42,746 bases of DNA from TMP-24 sp041397305 (lineage in GTDB: Bacteria; Pseudomonadota; Alphaproteobacteria; Rhodobacterales; Rhodobacteraceae), in assembly GCA_041397305.1 (NCBI GenBank), contig JAWKWX010000022.1, positions 1-42,746 on the forward strand. The letters are read 5' to 3'. Of the stretch, positions 1 to 7,131 are shown in pieces; position 1 is the first letter of the stretch, and each line of letters starts with the position of its first letter. Under the pieces are notes generated by a model. The model had not been told where the DNA came from and did no database searches. It saw nothing but the letters and a program-made list of their open reading frames with translations. Both the position numbers and the translations under genes were made by a program.

Positions 1-1
1 C

Positions 2-235
2 TTCTCGCTCGGTCGCGACCAGATGGCCTATGTCGCGGCGGCGGTCCTTGCGGGCGGCAACGTCCGTGTGGGGCTCGAGGACAACCTCTGGCTCGGCAAG
101 GGCCAGTTGGCGACGAACGCCCAGCTTGTCGAACGCGCCGTGACGATCATCGAGAACATGGGCGCGCGGGTCATCGGACCGGACGAGGTCAGGGCGCGGC
201 TGGGTCTGACGAAGCGGGCGCCGCGCCCGCGCTGA
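2..235 (+). CDS. BKACE (DUF849) family beta-keto acid cleavage enzyme, C-terminal fragment
   Basis: Only the last 77 codons lie in the window; the 5' part is cut off by the window edge. The visible tail has the pattern typical of the end of beta-keto acid cleavage enzymes (formerly DUF849): a Gly-rich 'LAGGNVRVGLEDN' stretch followed by 'NAQLVERAV' and a short helix. Members condense a beta-keto acid with acetyl-CoA and release acetoacetate plus a new CoA thioester. In carnitine-degrading bacteria the substrate is 3-dehydrocarnitine and the products are betainyl-CoA and acetoacetate. The next gene, a carnitine dehydrogenase-thioesterase, supplies that substrate and can hydrolyse that product, so this assignment is favoured. 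Family membership is seen in the sequence; the substrate is inferred from context. Confidence 0.85.
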   Translation, partial: FSLGRDQMAYVAAAVLAGGNVRVGLEDNLWLGKGQLATNAQLVERAVTIIENMGARVIGPDEVRARLGLTKRAPRPR

Positions 236-303
236 ATGTCGGGACGCTGTCGGGACGGATGCCCGACGCGGGCGGGACGGAAAACAGACGGGGTGGAACG
301 GGA

Positions 304-1761
304 ATGGCACGGAAAGCGGCAATCATCGGGGGCGGGGTCATCGGCGGCGGCTGGGCCGCGCGGTTTCTTCTGAACGGCTGGGACGTGGCGGTCTTCGACC
401 CCGATCCTGAAGCCGAACGCAAGATCGGCGAGGTGCTGGCCAACGCCCGCGCGGCGCTGCCTGCCCTGTCTGACGTGCCCCTGCCGCCCGAAGGCCGGAT
501 CAGCTTCTGCGGCACCATCACCGAAGCCGTGGAAGGCGCTGAATATATTCAGGAATCCGTCTCTGAACGGCTGGAGTTGAAGCACCGCGTCTTCGCGCAG
601 ATCCAGCAGGCCAGCCACGGGGTGCCGATCGGCTCCTCGACCAGCGGCTTCAAACCGTCCGAATTGCAGCAGACGGCCGCCGACCCCTCGACCATCTTCG
701 TCGCCCATCCGTTCAACCCGGTCTATCTTCTGCCCCTGGCCGAAGTCGTTCCGAGCGCGAAGTCCGACGCGAAAGTCATTGAGAACGCGAAGGAAATCCT
801 CCGCGAAATCGGCATGTTCCCGCTGCATGTCAGGAAAGAGATCGACGCCCATATCGCCGACCGTTTCCTCGAAGCGGTCTGGCGCGAGGCCCTGTGGCTG
901 GTGAAGGACGGCGTTGCCACGACCGAGGAAATCGACGAGGCGATCCGCATGGGCTTTGGCCTGCGCTGGGGCCAGATGGGCCTGTTCGAGACCTACCGGA
1001 TCGCCGGCGGCGAGGCGGGGATGAAACACTTCCTCGCCCAGTTCGGCCCCTGCCTGACCTGGCCCTGGACCAAGCTCATGGATGTGCCTGAATTCAATGA
1101 CGAATTGGTCGACCTGATCGCCGGCCAGTCCGACGCGCAGTCCGGCCACCATTCGATCCGCGAGCTGGAGCGGATCCGCGACAGCAATCTCATCGGCTTC
1201 TTGCGCGTCCTGAAAGACCGCAACTGGGGCGCGGGCAAGGTGCTGAAGGAGCATGACAGGATGCTTGCCGCCAAGCTGCCCGCGCCGCCCGAGGCCGAGC
1301 CCATGGCGATGGCGCACATGCAGGTTCTGCCGGGTTGGATCGATTATAACGGCCATATGACGGAAAGCCGGTATCTGTTTGCCTCGTCAGAGACTTCCGA
1401 CAACTTCCTCAGGCTGATTGGCGCCGATATGGACTATGTCGCGGGTGGTCACAGCTACTATACGGCCGAGACGCACATCATGCATCTCGGGGAGGCGAAG
1501 CTTGGCGACCGGCTCACCGGCTCGGTGCAGGTGCTGCATGCCGACGAGAAGCGGCTTCATGTCTTCATCCGCATCGCGCGCGGTGACGAGGTCGTGGCCA
1601 GCCTTGAACAGATGCTCCTGCATGTCGACATGAAGGCGGGCAAGACCTGCCCGGCGGCGCCCGAGGTTCTGGCCAGGCTCATGCCCATCGCAGACGCTCA
1701 CAAAGCCCTGCCGAAACCCGAAAGCATCGGACGCCATGTCGGGCAGCGGGGGGTTGCATGA
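304..1761 (+). CDS. lcdH: L-carnitine dehydrogenase fused to a betainyl-CoA thioesterase-type hotdog domain
   Basis: This 485-residue protein has two parts. Residues 1-320 are a 3-hydroxyacyl-CoA dehydrogenase-like NAD enzyme, with a GGGVIG dinucleotide loop at residues 9-14, the conserved 'AHPFNP' segment carrying the catalytic His, and the usual helical C-terminal domain. Residues about 338-470 form a hotdog thioesterase domain with a D-Y-N-G-H-M motif at 347-352. Carnitine 3-dehydrogenase oxidises L-carnitine to 3-dehydrocarnitine with NAD. The attached thioesterase would release glycine betaine from betainyl-CoA made by the upstream BKACE. The ATG at 304 is chosen over 259 because a purine-rich ribosome site ('gtggaacggga') precedes it and the NAD fold starts directly. 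The stop overlaps the next start by 4 bp (ATGA). Function follows from family and context; substrate specificity is not proven. Confidence 0.88.
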   Translation: MARKAAIIGGGVIGGGWAARFLLNGWDVAVFDPDPEAERKIGEVLANARAALPALSDVPLPPEGRISFCGTITEAVEGAEYIQESVSERLELKHRVFAQIQQASHGVPIGSSTSGFKPSELQQTAADPSTIFVAHPFNPVYLLPLAEVVPSAKSDAKVIENAKEILREIGMFPLHVRKEIDAHIADRFLEAVWREALWLVKDGVATTEEIDEAIRMGFGLRWGQMGLFETYRIAGGEAGMKHFLAQFGPCLTWPWTKLMDVPEFNDELVDLIAGQSDAQSGHHSIRELERIRDSNLIGFLRVLKDRNWGAGKVLKEHDRMLAAKLPAPPEAEPMAMAHMQVLPGWIDYNGHMTESRYLFASSETSDNFLRLIGADMDYVAGGHSYYTAETHIMHLGEAKLGDRLTGSVQVLHADEKRLHVFIRIARGDEVVASLEQMLLHVDMKAGKTCPAAPEVLARLMPIADAHKALPKPESIGRHVGQRGVA

Positions 1762-2873
1762 CCGTTCCGCCCGACCCCCGCCGAGCGCTCGCCGCGAAAT
1801 ACTACACCGAAGAGGCCGTTCTGAGCCGGGAACGCGCACTCCTGCGCGACCATTGGCAGTTGGTGGGCCACGCGGCACAAATGCCCGAACCCGGCAACTA
1901 CATCACCGCGCGGCTCTTCGATCAGGATTTCTTCGTCATGCGCGGCGATGACGGCGTGCTTCGCGGCTTCGCCAATGTCTGCCCCCATCGCGGCCACCAG
2001 CTTGTCGAGGGCTGCGGCAAGAAGGGGCGGATTACCTGTCCCTACCACGCCTGGACCTTCGACCGCACCGGCCGCCTGATCGGCGCCAAGCGTACCGCCA
2101 GCACCGAGATGCCCGCCCGCGACGAAATCCATCTCTTCCCCGTCGCCCTCGATACGCTCGCCGGGTTCGTCTTCCTCAACCTGTCGGGCAGGGCGCAGCC
2201 CTTGACCGACTTCGCCCCCGGTCTCGCCGCCCAGATCGGCGCCGCCTGCCCGAATCTTGGTGCCTACGCGATGGAGGATGGCCCCGCGCTCGGCCACAGC
2301 TACGATTGCGCGGCCAACTGGAAGGTGCTGATCGACAACTACCTGGAATGCCACCATTGCAGCGTCGCCCATGCCAGCTTCGACGACATGATGGACATCG
2401 CCGCATCGCGCTTCGATCTTCATCCCAACTTCACCTATCAGAATGCGCCCACAGCGCGGAAGGCCAACAACCGTGCCTTTCCGCTCGACCTCGACCATGA
2501 TGTCACGGTCGGGCAGTTCTGGTGGCTGTTCCCGAACATGACCTTCGGCCAGTTTCCCGGTGTGCCGGGCTTCTATGCCTCGCGGTTCGATGCGGTGACG
2601 CCGGACCGAACCCTGCGTCAGACCTGGTCGCTGACCGTGGCGGAGCCGACCGACTCGGACATGGCCCACCGCGCCGCGTTGCGCAGCGAATGGTCCGTCA
2701 ACATCGTCAGCCGCGAGGACCGCGCACTGTGCGAGAGCGTGCAGCGCGGGCTTCGGCACGAGGCGTTCCAGCAGGGCTGGTATGTGACGGACCTCGACGC
2801 GCATGGGATATCGGAACACGCCATGCGCCACTTCCACCAGACCTACCTCGCCGCGATGGGAGAGGTTGCTTGA
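1758..2873 (+). CDS. Rieske non-haem iron oxygenase, CntA/GbcA type
   Basis: A 371-residue oxygenase alpha subunit. The Rieske [2Fe-2S] ligands are visible as C75-x-H77 in 'CPHRGH' and C94-x-x-H97 in 'CPYHAW'. The mononuclear iron site follows in 'DNYLECHHCSVAH' (His200, His205), with Glu197 at the place of the bridging Glu known in carnitine monooxygenase CntA, and an Asp near residue 315 before 'ESVQRG'. Length and C-terminal motifs match the CntA/YeaW and glycine-betaine monooxygenase group. CntA would split carnitine into trimethylamine and malic semialdehyde; a GbcA-type enzyme would demethylate glycine betaine. The upstream genes make glycine betaine, so betaine demethylation is plausible, but the substrate is open. 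No ferredoxin/flavin reductase partner is present in the window. It is translationally coupled to the dehydrogenase-thioesterase gene. Confidence 0.85.
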   Translation: MTVPPDPRRALAAKYYTEEAVLSRERALLRDHWQLVGHAAQMPEPGNYITARLFDQDFFVMRGDDGVLRGFANVCPHRGHQLVEGCGKKGRITCPYHAWTFDRTGRLIGAKRTASTEMPARDEIHLFPVALDTLAGFVFLNLSGRAQPLTDFAPGLAAQIGAACPNLGAYAMEDGPALGHSYDCAANWKVLIDNYLECHHCSVAHASFDDMMDIAASRFDLHPNFTYQNAPTARKANNRAFPLDLDHDVTVGQFWWLFPNMTFGQFPGVPGFYASRFDAVTPDRTLRQTWSLTVAEPTDSDMAHRAALRSEWSVNIVSREDRALCESVQRGLRHEAFQQGWYVTDLDAHGISEHAMRHFHQTYLAAMGEVA

Positions 2874-2923
2874 CCCCGCGCCACGCCTCCTCCGCCCGCA
2901 ACTCCGACCCGAAGGTGTAAGAC

Positions 2924-4087
2924 ATGGATTTCGGACTGACCGAAGAACAGCAGATGATCGTGGATATGACGCGGTCCTTCGTCGAGAAGGAGCTTTTCCC
3001 GCATGAGTTGACGGTCGAGCGCACCGGCCACCTGCCGCTGGAACTGATCAGGGAGATCCAGAAAAAGGCAATAGAGGCAGGCCTTTACGCGGCGAACATG
3101 CCGGCCGAGGTCGGCGGTGCGGGGCTTGATACGCTTTCCTGGCTCCTGTACGAGAAAGAGCTTGGCCGGGCGAACTACGCGCTGCACTGGACCTGCGTGG
3201 CGCGGCCGTCGAACATCCTGCTGGCGGGCAACGAGGAGCAGCGGGAACAATACCTCTACCCCTGCATCCGGGGCGAGACCTGGGATTGCCTGGCGATGAC
3301 CGAACCCGGCGCGGGGTCGGATCTGCGGGGCATGAAGGCAAGTGCCCGGCAGGAGGGCGATGACTGGATTCTGAATGGAACCAAGCACTTCATCAGCCAT
3401 GCCGACCTTGCGGGCTTTGCCATCGTCTTCATGGCTTCGGGCGAGGAACAGACACCGCGCGGCGTGAAGAAGAAGATCACGGCCTTCTTCGTCGACAAGG
3501 GCACGAAAGGATTCAGCGTCCGTGACGGCTATCGGAATGTGAGCCACCGGGGCTATACGAATGCGGTTCTGGAATTCGATGATTGCCGTCTGAACAAGCG
3601 CCAGATCCTTGGCGAGGTTCACAAGGGGTTCGAGGTTGCGAACTCGTGGCTCGGTGCGACGCGGTTGCAGGTGGCCTCGACCTGCCTTGGCCGGGCCGAG
3701 CGCGCCCTGGGCCATGCGATCTCCTATGCGGCGGAACGCGAACAGTTCGGGCAGAAGATCGGCAAGTTTCAGGGAATTTCCTTCAAACTCGCGGACATGG
3801 CGATGGAACTTAAGGCGGCGGAGCTGCTGACGCGGGAAGCGGCCTGGAAATATGATCAGGGCTCGGTGACCGAGGCCGACATGTCGATGGCGAAACTGAA
3901 GGCGACCGAGGTGCTGGCGATGATCGCGGACGAGGCGATCCAGATCCACGGCGGCATGGGTCTGATGGACGAACTGCCCTTGGAGCGCATCTGGCGGGAC
4001 GCACGGGTCGAGCGGATCTGGGAGGGGACGAGCGAGATCCAGCGCCATATCATCAGCCGGGAACTGTTGCGGCCCCTGGGCGCCTGA
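2924..4087 (+). CDS. Acyl-CoA dehydrogenase, probable gamma-butyrobetainyl-CoA/CaiA-like enzyme
   Basis: A 387-residue FAD acyl-CoA dehydrogenase with the standard three-part fold. The N-terminal helices carry 'LTEEQQMIVDMTRSFVEKE', the middle has 'AMTEPGAGSDLRGM' (FAD/substrate loop) and 'WILNGTKHFIS', and the C-terminal domain has 'REQFGQKIGKFQ', 'QIHGGMG' and 'IWEGTSEIQ', where the Glu is the usual catalytic base. These enzymes introduce an alpha-beta double bond into acyl-CoA and pass electrons to ETF. Between a CoA ligase and a CaiD-like hydratase, the likely reaction is gamma-butyrobetainyl-CoA to crotonobetainyl-CoA; this is inferred from context. The start lies 50 bp after the Rieske gene, so co-transcription is likely. 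A GC hairpin of the dispersed repeat follows immediately after the stop. Confidence 0.85.
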   Translation: MDFGLTEEQQMIVDMTRSFVEKELFPHELTVERTGHLPLELIREIQKKAIEAGLYAANMPAEVGGAGLDTLSWLLYEKELGRANYALHWTCVARPSNILLAGNEEQREQYLYPCIRGETWDCLAMTEPGAGSDLRGMKASARQEGDDWILNGTKHFISHADLAGFAIVFMASGEEQTPRGVKKKITAFFVDKGTKGFSVRDGYRNVSHRGYTNAVLEFDDCRLNKRQILGEVHKGFEVANSWLGATRLQVASTCLGRAERALGHAISYAAEREQFGQKIGKFQGISFKLADMAMELKAAELLTREAAWKYDQGSVTEADMSMAKLKATEVLAMIADEAIQIHGGMGLMDELPLERIWRDARVERIWEGTSEIQRHIISRELLRPLGA

Positions 4088-4090
4088 GAA

Positions 4091-4146
4091 CCGGGGGGCG
4101 GTCTGCCCCCCGGAACCCCCCGAAGATATTTGAGCCAAGATGAAAG
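4091..4146 (+). repeat. Dispersed GC-hairpin repeat, copy 1
   Basis: A perfect 9-bp stem (CCGGGGGGC at 4091-4099, GCCCCCCGG at 4105-4113) with a 5-nt loop is followed by a C-run and a tail 'gatatttgagccaagatgaa'. A second copy with nearly the same tail lies at 7024-7072, so this is a repeat and not just a terminator. It may still stop or slow transcription between the dehydrogenase and ligase genes. The tail supplies the first ATG (4140) of the next reading frame. Confidence 0.75.
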
Positions 4147-4148
4147 AC

Positions 4149-6200
4149 ATGACTGAAGTGACGGCACGGCGGGACCTGACGCGGCTTTTCAGGCCGAAGT
4201 CGATAGCGCTCTTTGGTGGCGGATGGGTGGGCAATGTCATTGCCCAATTGCAGAAGTCCGGGTTCGAGGGCGCGATCTGGCCGGTCAATCCGAAGCGGGC
4301 CGATATTCTTGGTGTGCCCTGTTTCGCCTCGATCGACGATCTGCCGGGCGCGCCGGATGCGGCCTTTGTCGGCGTGAACCGCGAGGCCTCCATCGAGGTG
4401 GTGGCGCGGCTTTCGGCGATGGGCGCGGGCGGCGCCACCTGTTTTGCCTCCGGCTTCGCCGAAAGCGAGGCCGAGGGGACCGGAGGCGCCGACCTTCAGG
4501 CCGAACTGGTGGCGGCGGCGGGCGAGATGCCGATCGTCGGGCCGAACTGTTACGGGTTCCTGAACTACCTCGACAATGTGACCTTCTGGCCCGACCAGCA
4601 TGGCGGGCTGAGGATCGAAAGTGGTATCGCCATCGTCGGGCAGTCCTCGAACATGGCGATCAACATGACGATGCAGGCGCGCGGCCTGCCCATCGCCTAT
4701 GTGCTGACCGCCGGAAACCAGGCGCAGACCTCGCTGTCGGAACTCGGGATGATGGCGCTGGACGATTCCCGCGTGACGGCGCTCGGCCTGCATATCGAGG
4801 GGTTCGGCGACATCAGGGCGTTCGAGGCGCTGGCGGCGCTGGCGCGGGAAAAGGGCAAGCCGGTCGTGGTGCTGAAGTCGGGTCATTCGGAAGCCGCGCA
4901 GGCGGCGACGATGACCCATACGGCCTCGCTTGCGGGCGGTGCGGCGGCCTCCTCGGCGCTGATCGAGCGGCTGGGGATGGTCGAGGTGCGGTCCTTGACC
5001 ACCTTCCTCGAGGCGCTGAAGCTTCTGCATTTCGGCGGGCCGCTCAGGGATGCGGGGATCGGCTCGGTCAGCTGTTCGGGCGGCGAGGCGAGCCTGATGG
5101 CCGATTGCGCGCTGGGGACGGCGATCGAATGGCCGGCCTTTTCAGCCAAGGGCAAGGCGCGGCTGAATGCCATCCTCGGGCCGATCGTGACGGTTGCCAA
5201 CCCTTTGGATTATCACACGTTCATCTGGGGCGATACCGAACGGATGACCGACTGTTTCGCGGCCGTTCTGGACGAACAGCGGGCGCTGTGCGTGTTCGTC
5301 CTGGACCTGCCGCGACCGGATCGTTGCACGCAGGCCGGATACCGCTGCGCGGTCGATGCGATCATCGGGGCCGCGCGGCGGACGGGCGCGCGGACGGCGG
5401 TCCTGACCTCGATGCCGGAGAACCTGACGGAGGATCTCGCGGCCGAGTTCGCGGCCGCGGGTGTGGTGCCGCTGTTCGGGATGGTCGAGGGGCTGGAAGC
5501 CATAGATGCCGCGATACGTGCGCGGCGGCTGGCGGCGCGCCCTGCGGCGGCGCCGGTTCTGCTGCGCGGCGCGCCGGAGGGCGGCATTGTGCTGTCGGAG
5601 GCTGCGGCCAAGTCGGCACTGGCGGCCCATGGGCTGGACGTGCCGCAGTCGGTGACGGCAGAGAGCCCCGAGGCGCTGGCCCGGGCCGTCGCGGGCCTGC
5701 GGATGCCGCTTGCGGTGAAGGGGCAGGGGATCGCCCACAAGACCGAGGCGGGCGCGGTGCGGCTGAACATCGTCTCGCCGGAGGCGGCGGCCGAGGCGGC
5801 GCGCGGCATGGGCAGCGCGACCGGATTCCTGGCCGAGGAGATGGTGACGGGCGCGGTGGCGGAACTGCTCGTCGGGATCACCCGCGATCCGACGGGGCTG
5901 ATGATGCTGACGCTTGGCGCGGGCGGGGTGATGGCCGAGATGCTGGCCGATACCGCCTCGATCCTTCTGCCCGCGACGGATGAGGACATCCGGGCCGCAC
6001 TGGCGCGGCTGAAGGTTGCGAAGCTTCTGGCAGGCTGGCGGGGCGCGAAGGCCGCCGACATGGCCGCCATTCTCCGCGCCGTGCAGGCGATCGGGGCCTA
6101 TGCGATGGCGGAACCCGGTCTGCAGGAACTTGACGTGAACCCGCTGATCGCGACGCCCGACCGGGCGGTGGCGGTCGATGCTTTGATCAGGAAGGTTTGA
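4149..6200 (+). CDS. NDP-forming acyl-CoA ligase (acetyl-CoA synthetase ADP-forming family)
   Basis: A 683-residue single-chain ligase of the succinyl-CoA-synthetase superfamily. In order it shows an N-terminal CoA-binding Rossmann domain ('SIALFGGGWVGN', then 'VGPNCYGFLNY'), the ligase-CoA domains with 'TAGNQAQTSLSELG' and the conserved 'HTASLAG' segment, and from about residue 470 an ATP-grasp domain ('MPLAVKGQGIAHKTEAGAVRLN', ending 'LQELDVNPLI'). The family makes acyl-CoA from acid, CoA and ATP, releasing ADP. In this operon it would activate gamma-butyrobetaine, crotonobetaine or carnitine, replacing the AMP-forming ligase CaiC and CoA transferase CaiB of enterobacteria; that role is inferred. 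An in-frame ATG exists at 4140, but it lies inside the tail of the dispersed repeat, so 4149 is preferred. The gap to caiD is 3 bp. Confidence 0.85.
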   Translation: MTEVTARRDLTRLFRPKSIALFGGGWVGNVIAQLQKSGFEGAIWPVNPKRADILGVPCFASIDDLPGAPDAAFVGVNREASIEVVARLSAMGAGGATCFASGFAESEAEGTGGADLQAELVAAAGEMPIVGPNCYGFLNYLDNVTFWPDQHGGLRIESGIAIVGQSSNMAINMTMQARGLPIAYVLTAGNQAQTSLSELGMMALDDSRVTALGLHIEGFGDIRAFEALAALAREKGKPVVVLKSGHSEAAQAATMTHTASLAGGAAASSALIERLGMVEVRSLTTFLEALKLLHFGGPLRDAGIGSVSCSGGEASLMADCALGTAIEWPAFSAKGKARLNAILGPIVTVANPLDYHTFIWGDTERMTDCFAAVLDEQRALCVFVLDLPRPDRCTQAGYRCAVDAIIGAARRTGARTAVLTSMPENLTEDLAAEFAAAGVVPLFGMVEGLEAIDAAIRARRLAARPAAAPVLLRGAPEGGIVLSEAAAKSALAAHGLDVPQSVTAESPEALARAVAGLRMPLAVKGQGIAHKTEAGAVRLNIVSPEAAAEAARGMGSATGFLAEEMVTGAVAELLVGITRDPTGLMMLTLGAGGVMAEMLADTASILLPATDEDIRAALARLKVAKLLAGWRGAKAADMAAILRAVQAIGAYAMAEPGLQELDVNPLIATPDRAVAVDALIRKV

Positions 6201-6203
6201 GCC

Positions 6204-7007
6204 ATGGCCGAGATGACGATGCGCACCGAGGGGCCGATCAAGACCCGGCGCGAGGGGGCGGTGCTGGAGGTGACGCTGGACGCGCCCAAGGCCAATGCGA
6301 TCAGCCTGAAGACCAGCCGGGTCATGGGCCTGACCTTCCGCGATTTCCGCGACGATGACAGTCTCAGGGTCTGCATCGTCCGGGCGGAAGGCGAGAAGTT
6401 CTTCTGCCCCGGCTGGGACCTGAAGGCGGCGGCCGAGGGCGACGCGGTCGATGGCGATTATGGCGTGGGCGGTTTCGGCGGATTGCAGGAATTGCCGAAC
6501 CTCAACAAGCCGGTGATCTGCGCGGTGAATGGCATCTGCTGCGGCGGCGGGCTGGAACTGGCTCTGTCGGCCGACCTCATCCTCTGTTCGGACAATGCGA
6601 CCTTCGCGCTGCCGGAAATCCGCTCGGGCACCGTGGCCGACGCGGCCTCGGTCAAATTGCCCAAGCGCATTCCCTATCATGTGGCGATGGACCTTTTGCT
6701 GACCGGGCGCTGGTTCGATGCCGAGGAGGCGCATCGTTGGGGGATCGTGAAGGAGATCACGACGAAAGAGGAGCTTCTGCCCAAGGCCTGGGCGCTGGCG
6801 CGTCTGCTCGAAAGCGGGCCGCCGCTCGTCTATGCCGCGATCAAGGAAGTGGTGCGGGAGGCGGAAGACATGCGCTTCCAGGATGCGCTGAACCGGATCA
6901 CCAAGCGGCAGATGCCGACGGTCGACCGGCTTTATTCCTCCGAGGACCAGCAGGAAGGGGCGCGGGCGTTCGCGGAAAAGCGCGATCCGGTGTGGAAGGG
7001 GCGATAG
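6204..7007 (+). CDS. caiD: CaiD-like crotonobetainyl-CoA hydratase (enoyl-CoA hydratase superfamily)
   Basis: A 267-residue crotonase-fold protein. From memory it matches Escherichia coli CaiD over its whole length, including 'PKANAI', 'GEKFF', 'GWDLKAAAEG', 'NKPVICAVNG' and the C-terminal 'FAEKRDPVWKGR'. CaiD hydrates crotonobetainyl-CoA to L-carnitinyl-CoA, which fits the neighbouring carnitine dehydrogenase. The active-site region differs. The first catalytic Glu is kept (E138 in 'LPEI'), but the position of the second Glu, before 'LLLTGR', is Asp163. The usual 'GIVPDSGG'-like loop reads 'GTVADAAS'. So hydratase activity on this substrate is likely, but a changed reaction cannot be excluded. 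It follows the ligase by 3 bp and ends the operon. Confidence 0.82.
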   Translation: MAEMTMRTEGPIKTRREGAVLEVTLDAPKANAISLKTSRVMGLTFRDFRDDDSLRVCIVRAEGEKFFCPGWDLKAAAEGDAVDGDYGVGGFGGLQELPNLNKPVICAVNGICCGGGLELALSADLILCSDNATFALPEIRSGTVADAASVKLPKRIPYHVAMDLLLTGRWFDAEEAHRWGIVKEITTKEELLPKAWALARLLESGPPLVYAAIKEVVREAEDMRFQDALNRITKRQMPTVDRLYSSEDQQEGARAFAEKRDPVWKGR

Positions 7008-7023
7008 GGATCGGGGAAGAGAG

Positions 7024-7072
7024 CCGGGGGCGCTGCCCCCCGACCCCCGAGGTATTTGGGCCAAGATGAAGA
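7024..7072 (+). repeat. Dispersed GC-hairpin repeat, copy 2; likely operon terminator
   Basis: Stem GGGGGC (7026-7031) / GCCCCC (7035-7040) with a 3-nt loop, followed by 'cccccgaggtatttgggcc' and 'aagatgaag'. It matches copy 1 at 4091-4146 in order, stem composition and tail. It sits between the converging ends of caiD and betC, so it probably ends transcription of the carnitine operon. Confidence 0.72.
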
Positions 7073-7095
7073 TGCCCGTCGATCCTGATCGAAGA

Positions 7096-7110
7096 GCGCC
7101 AAGGGGGCGC
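7096..7110 (-). terminator. Possible betC terminator hairpin
   Basis: GCGCC (7096-7100) / GGCGC (7106-7110) with a 5-nt loop, located 22 bp beyond the betC stop. Read on the - strand it is followed by 'tcttcgatc', only a weak T tract. The stem is short, so this is a weak call. Confidence 0.3.
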
Positions 7111-7131
7111 GGGTGTGTGAACCACCCGGCC

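Noticed and set aside
1758..2873. Firm assignment of the Rieske protein as carnitine monooxygenase CntA
   Set aside because: The motifs fit, but so do those of related betaine demethylases. No CntB-type reductase is nearby, and the operon already degrades carnitine by another route.
5142..7064. A 640-codon open frame on the - strand opposite the CoA ligase and caiD
   Set aside because: It is antisense to two genes with clear family motifs. Long antisense frames are expected in GC-rich DNA, and the product is low-complexity Arg/Gly/His without motifs.
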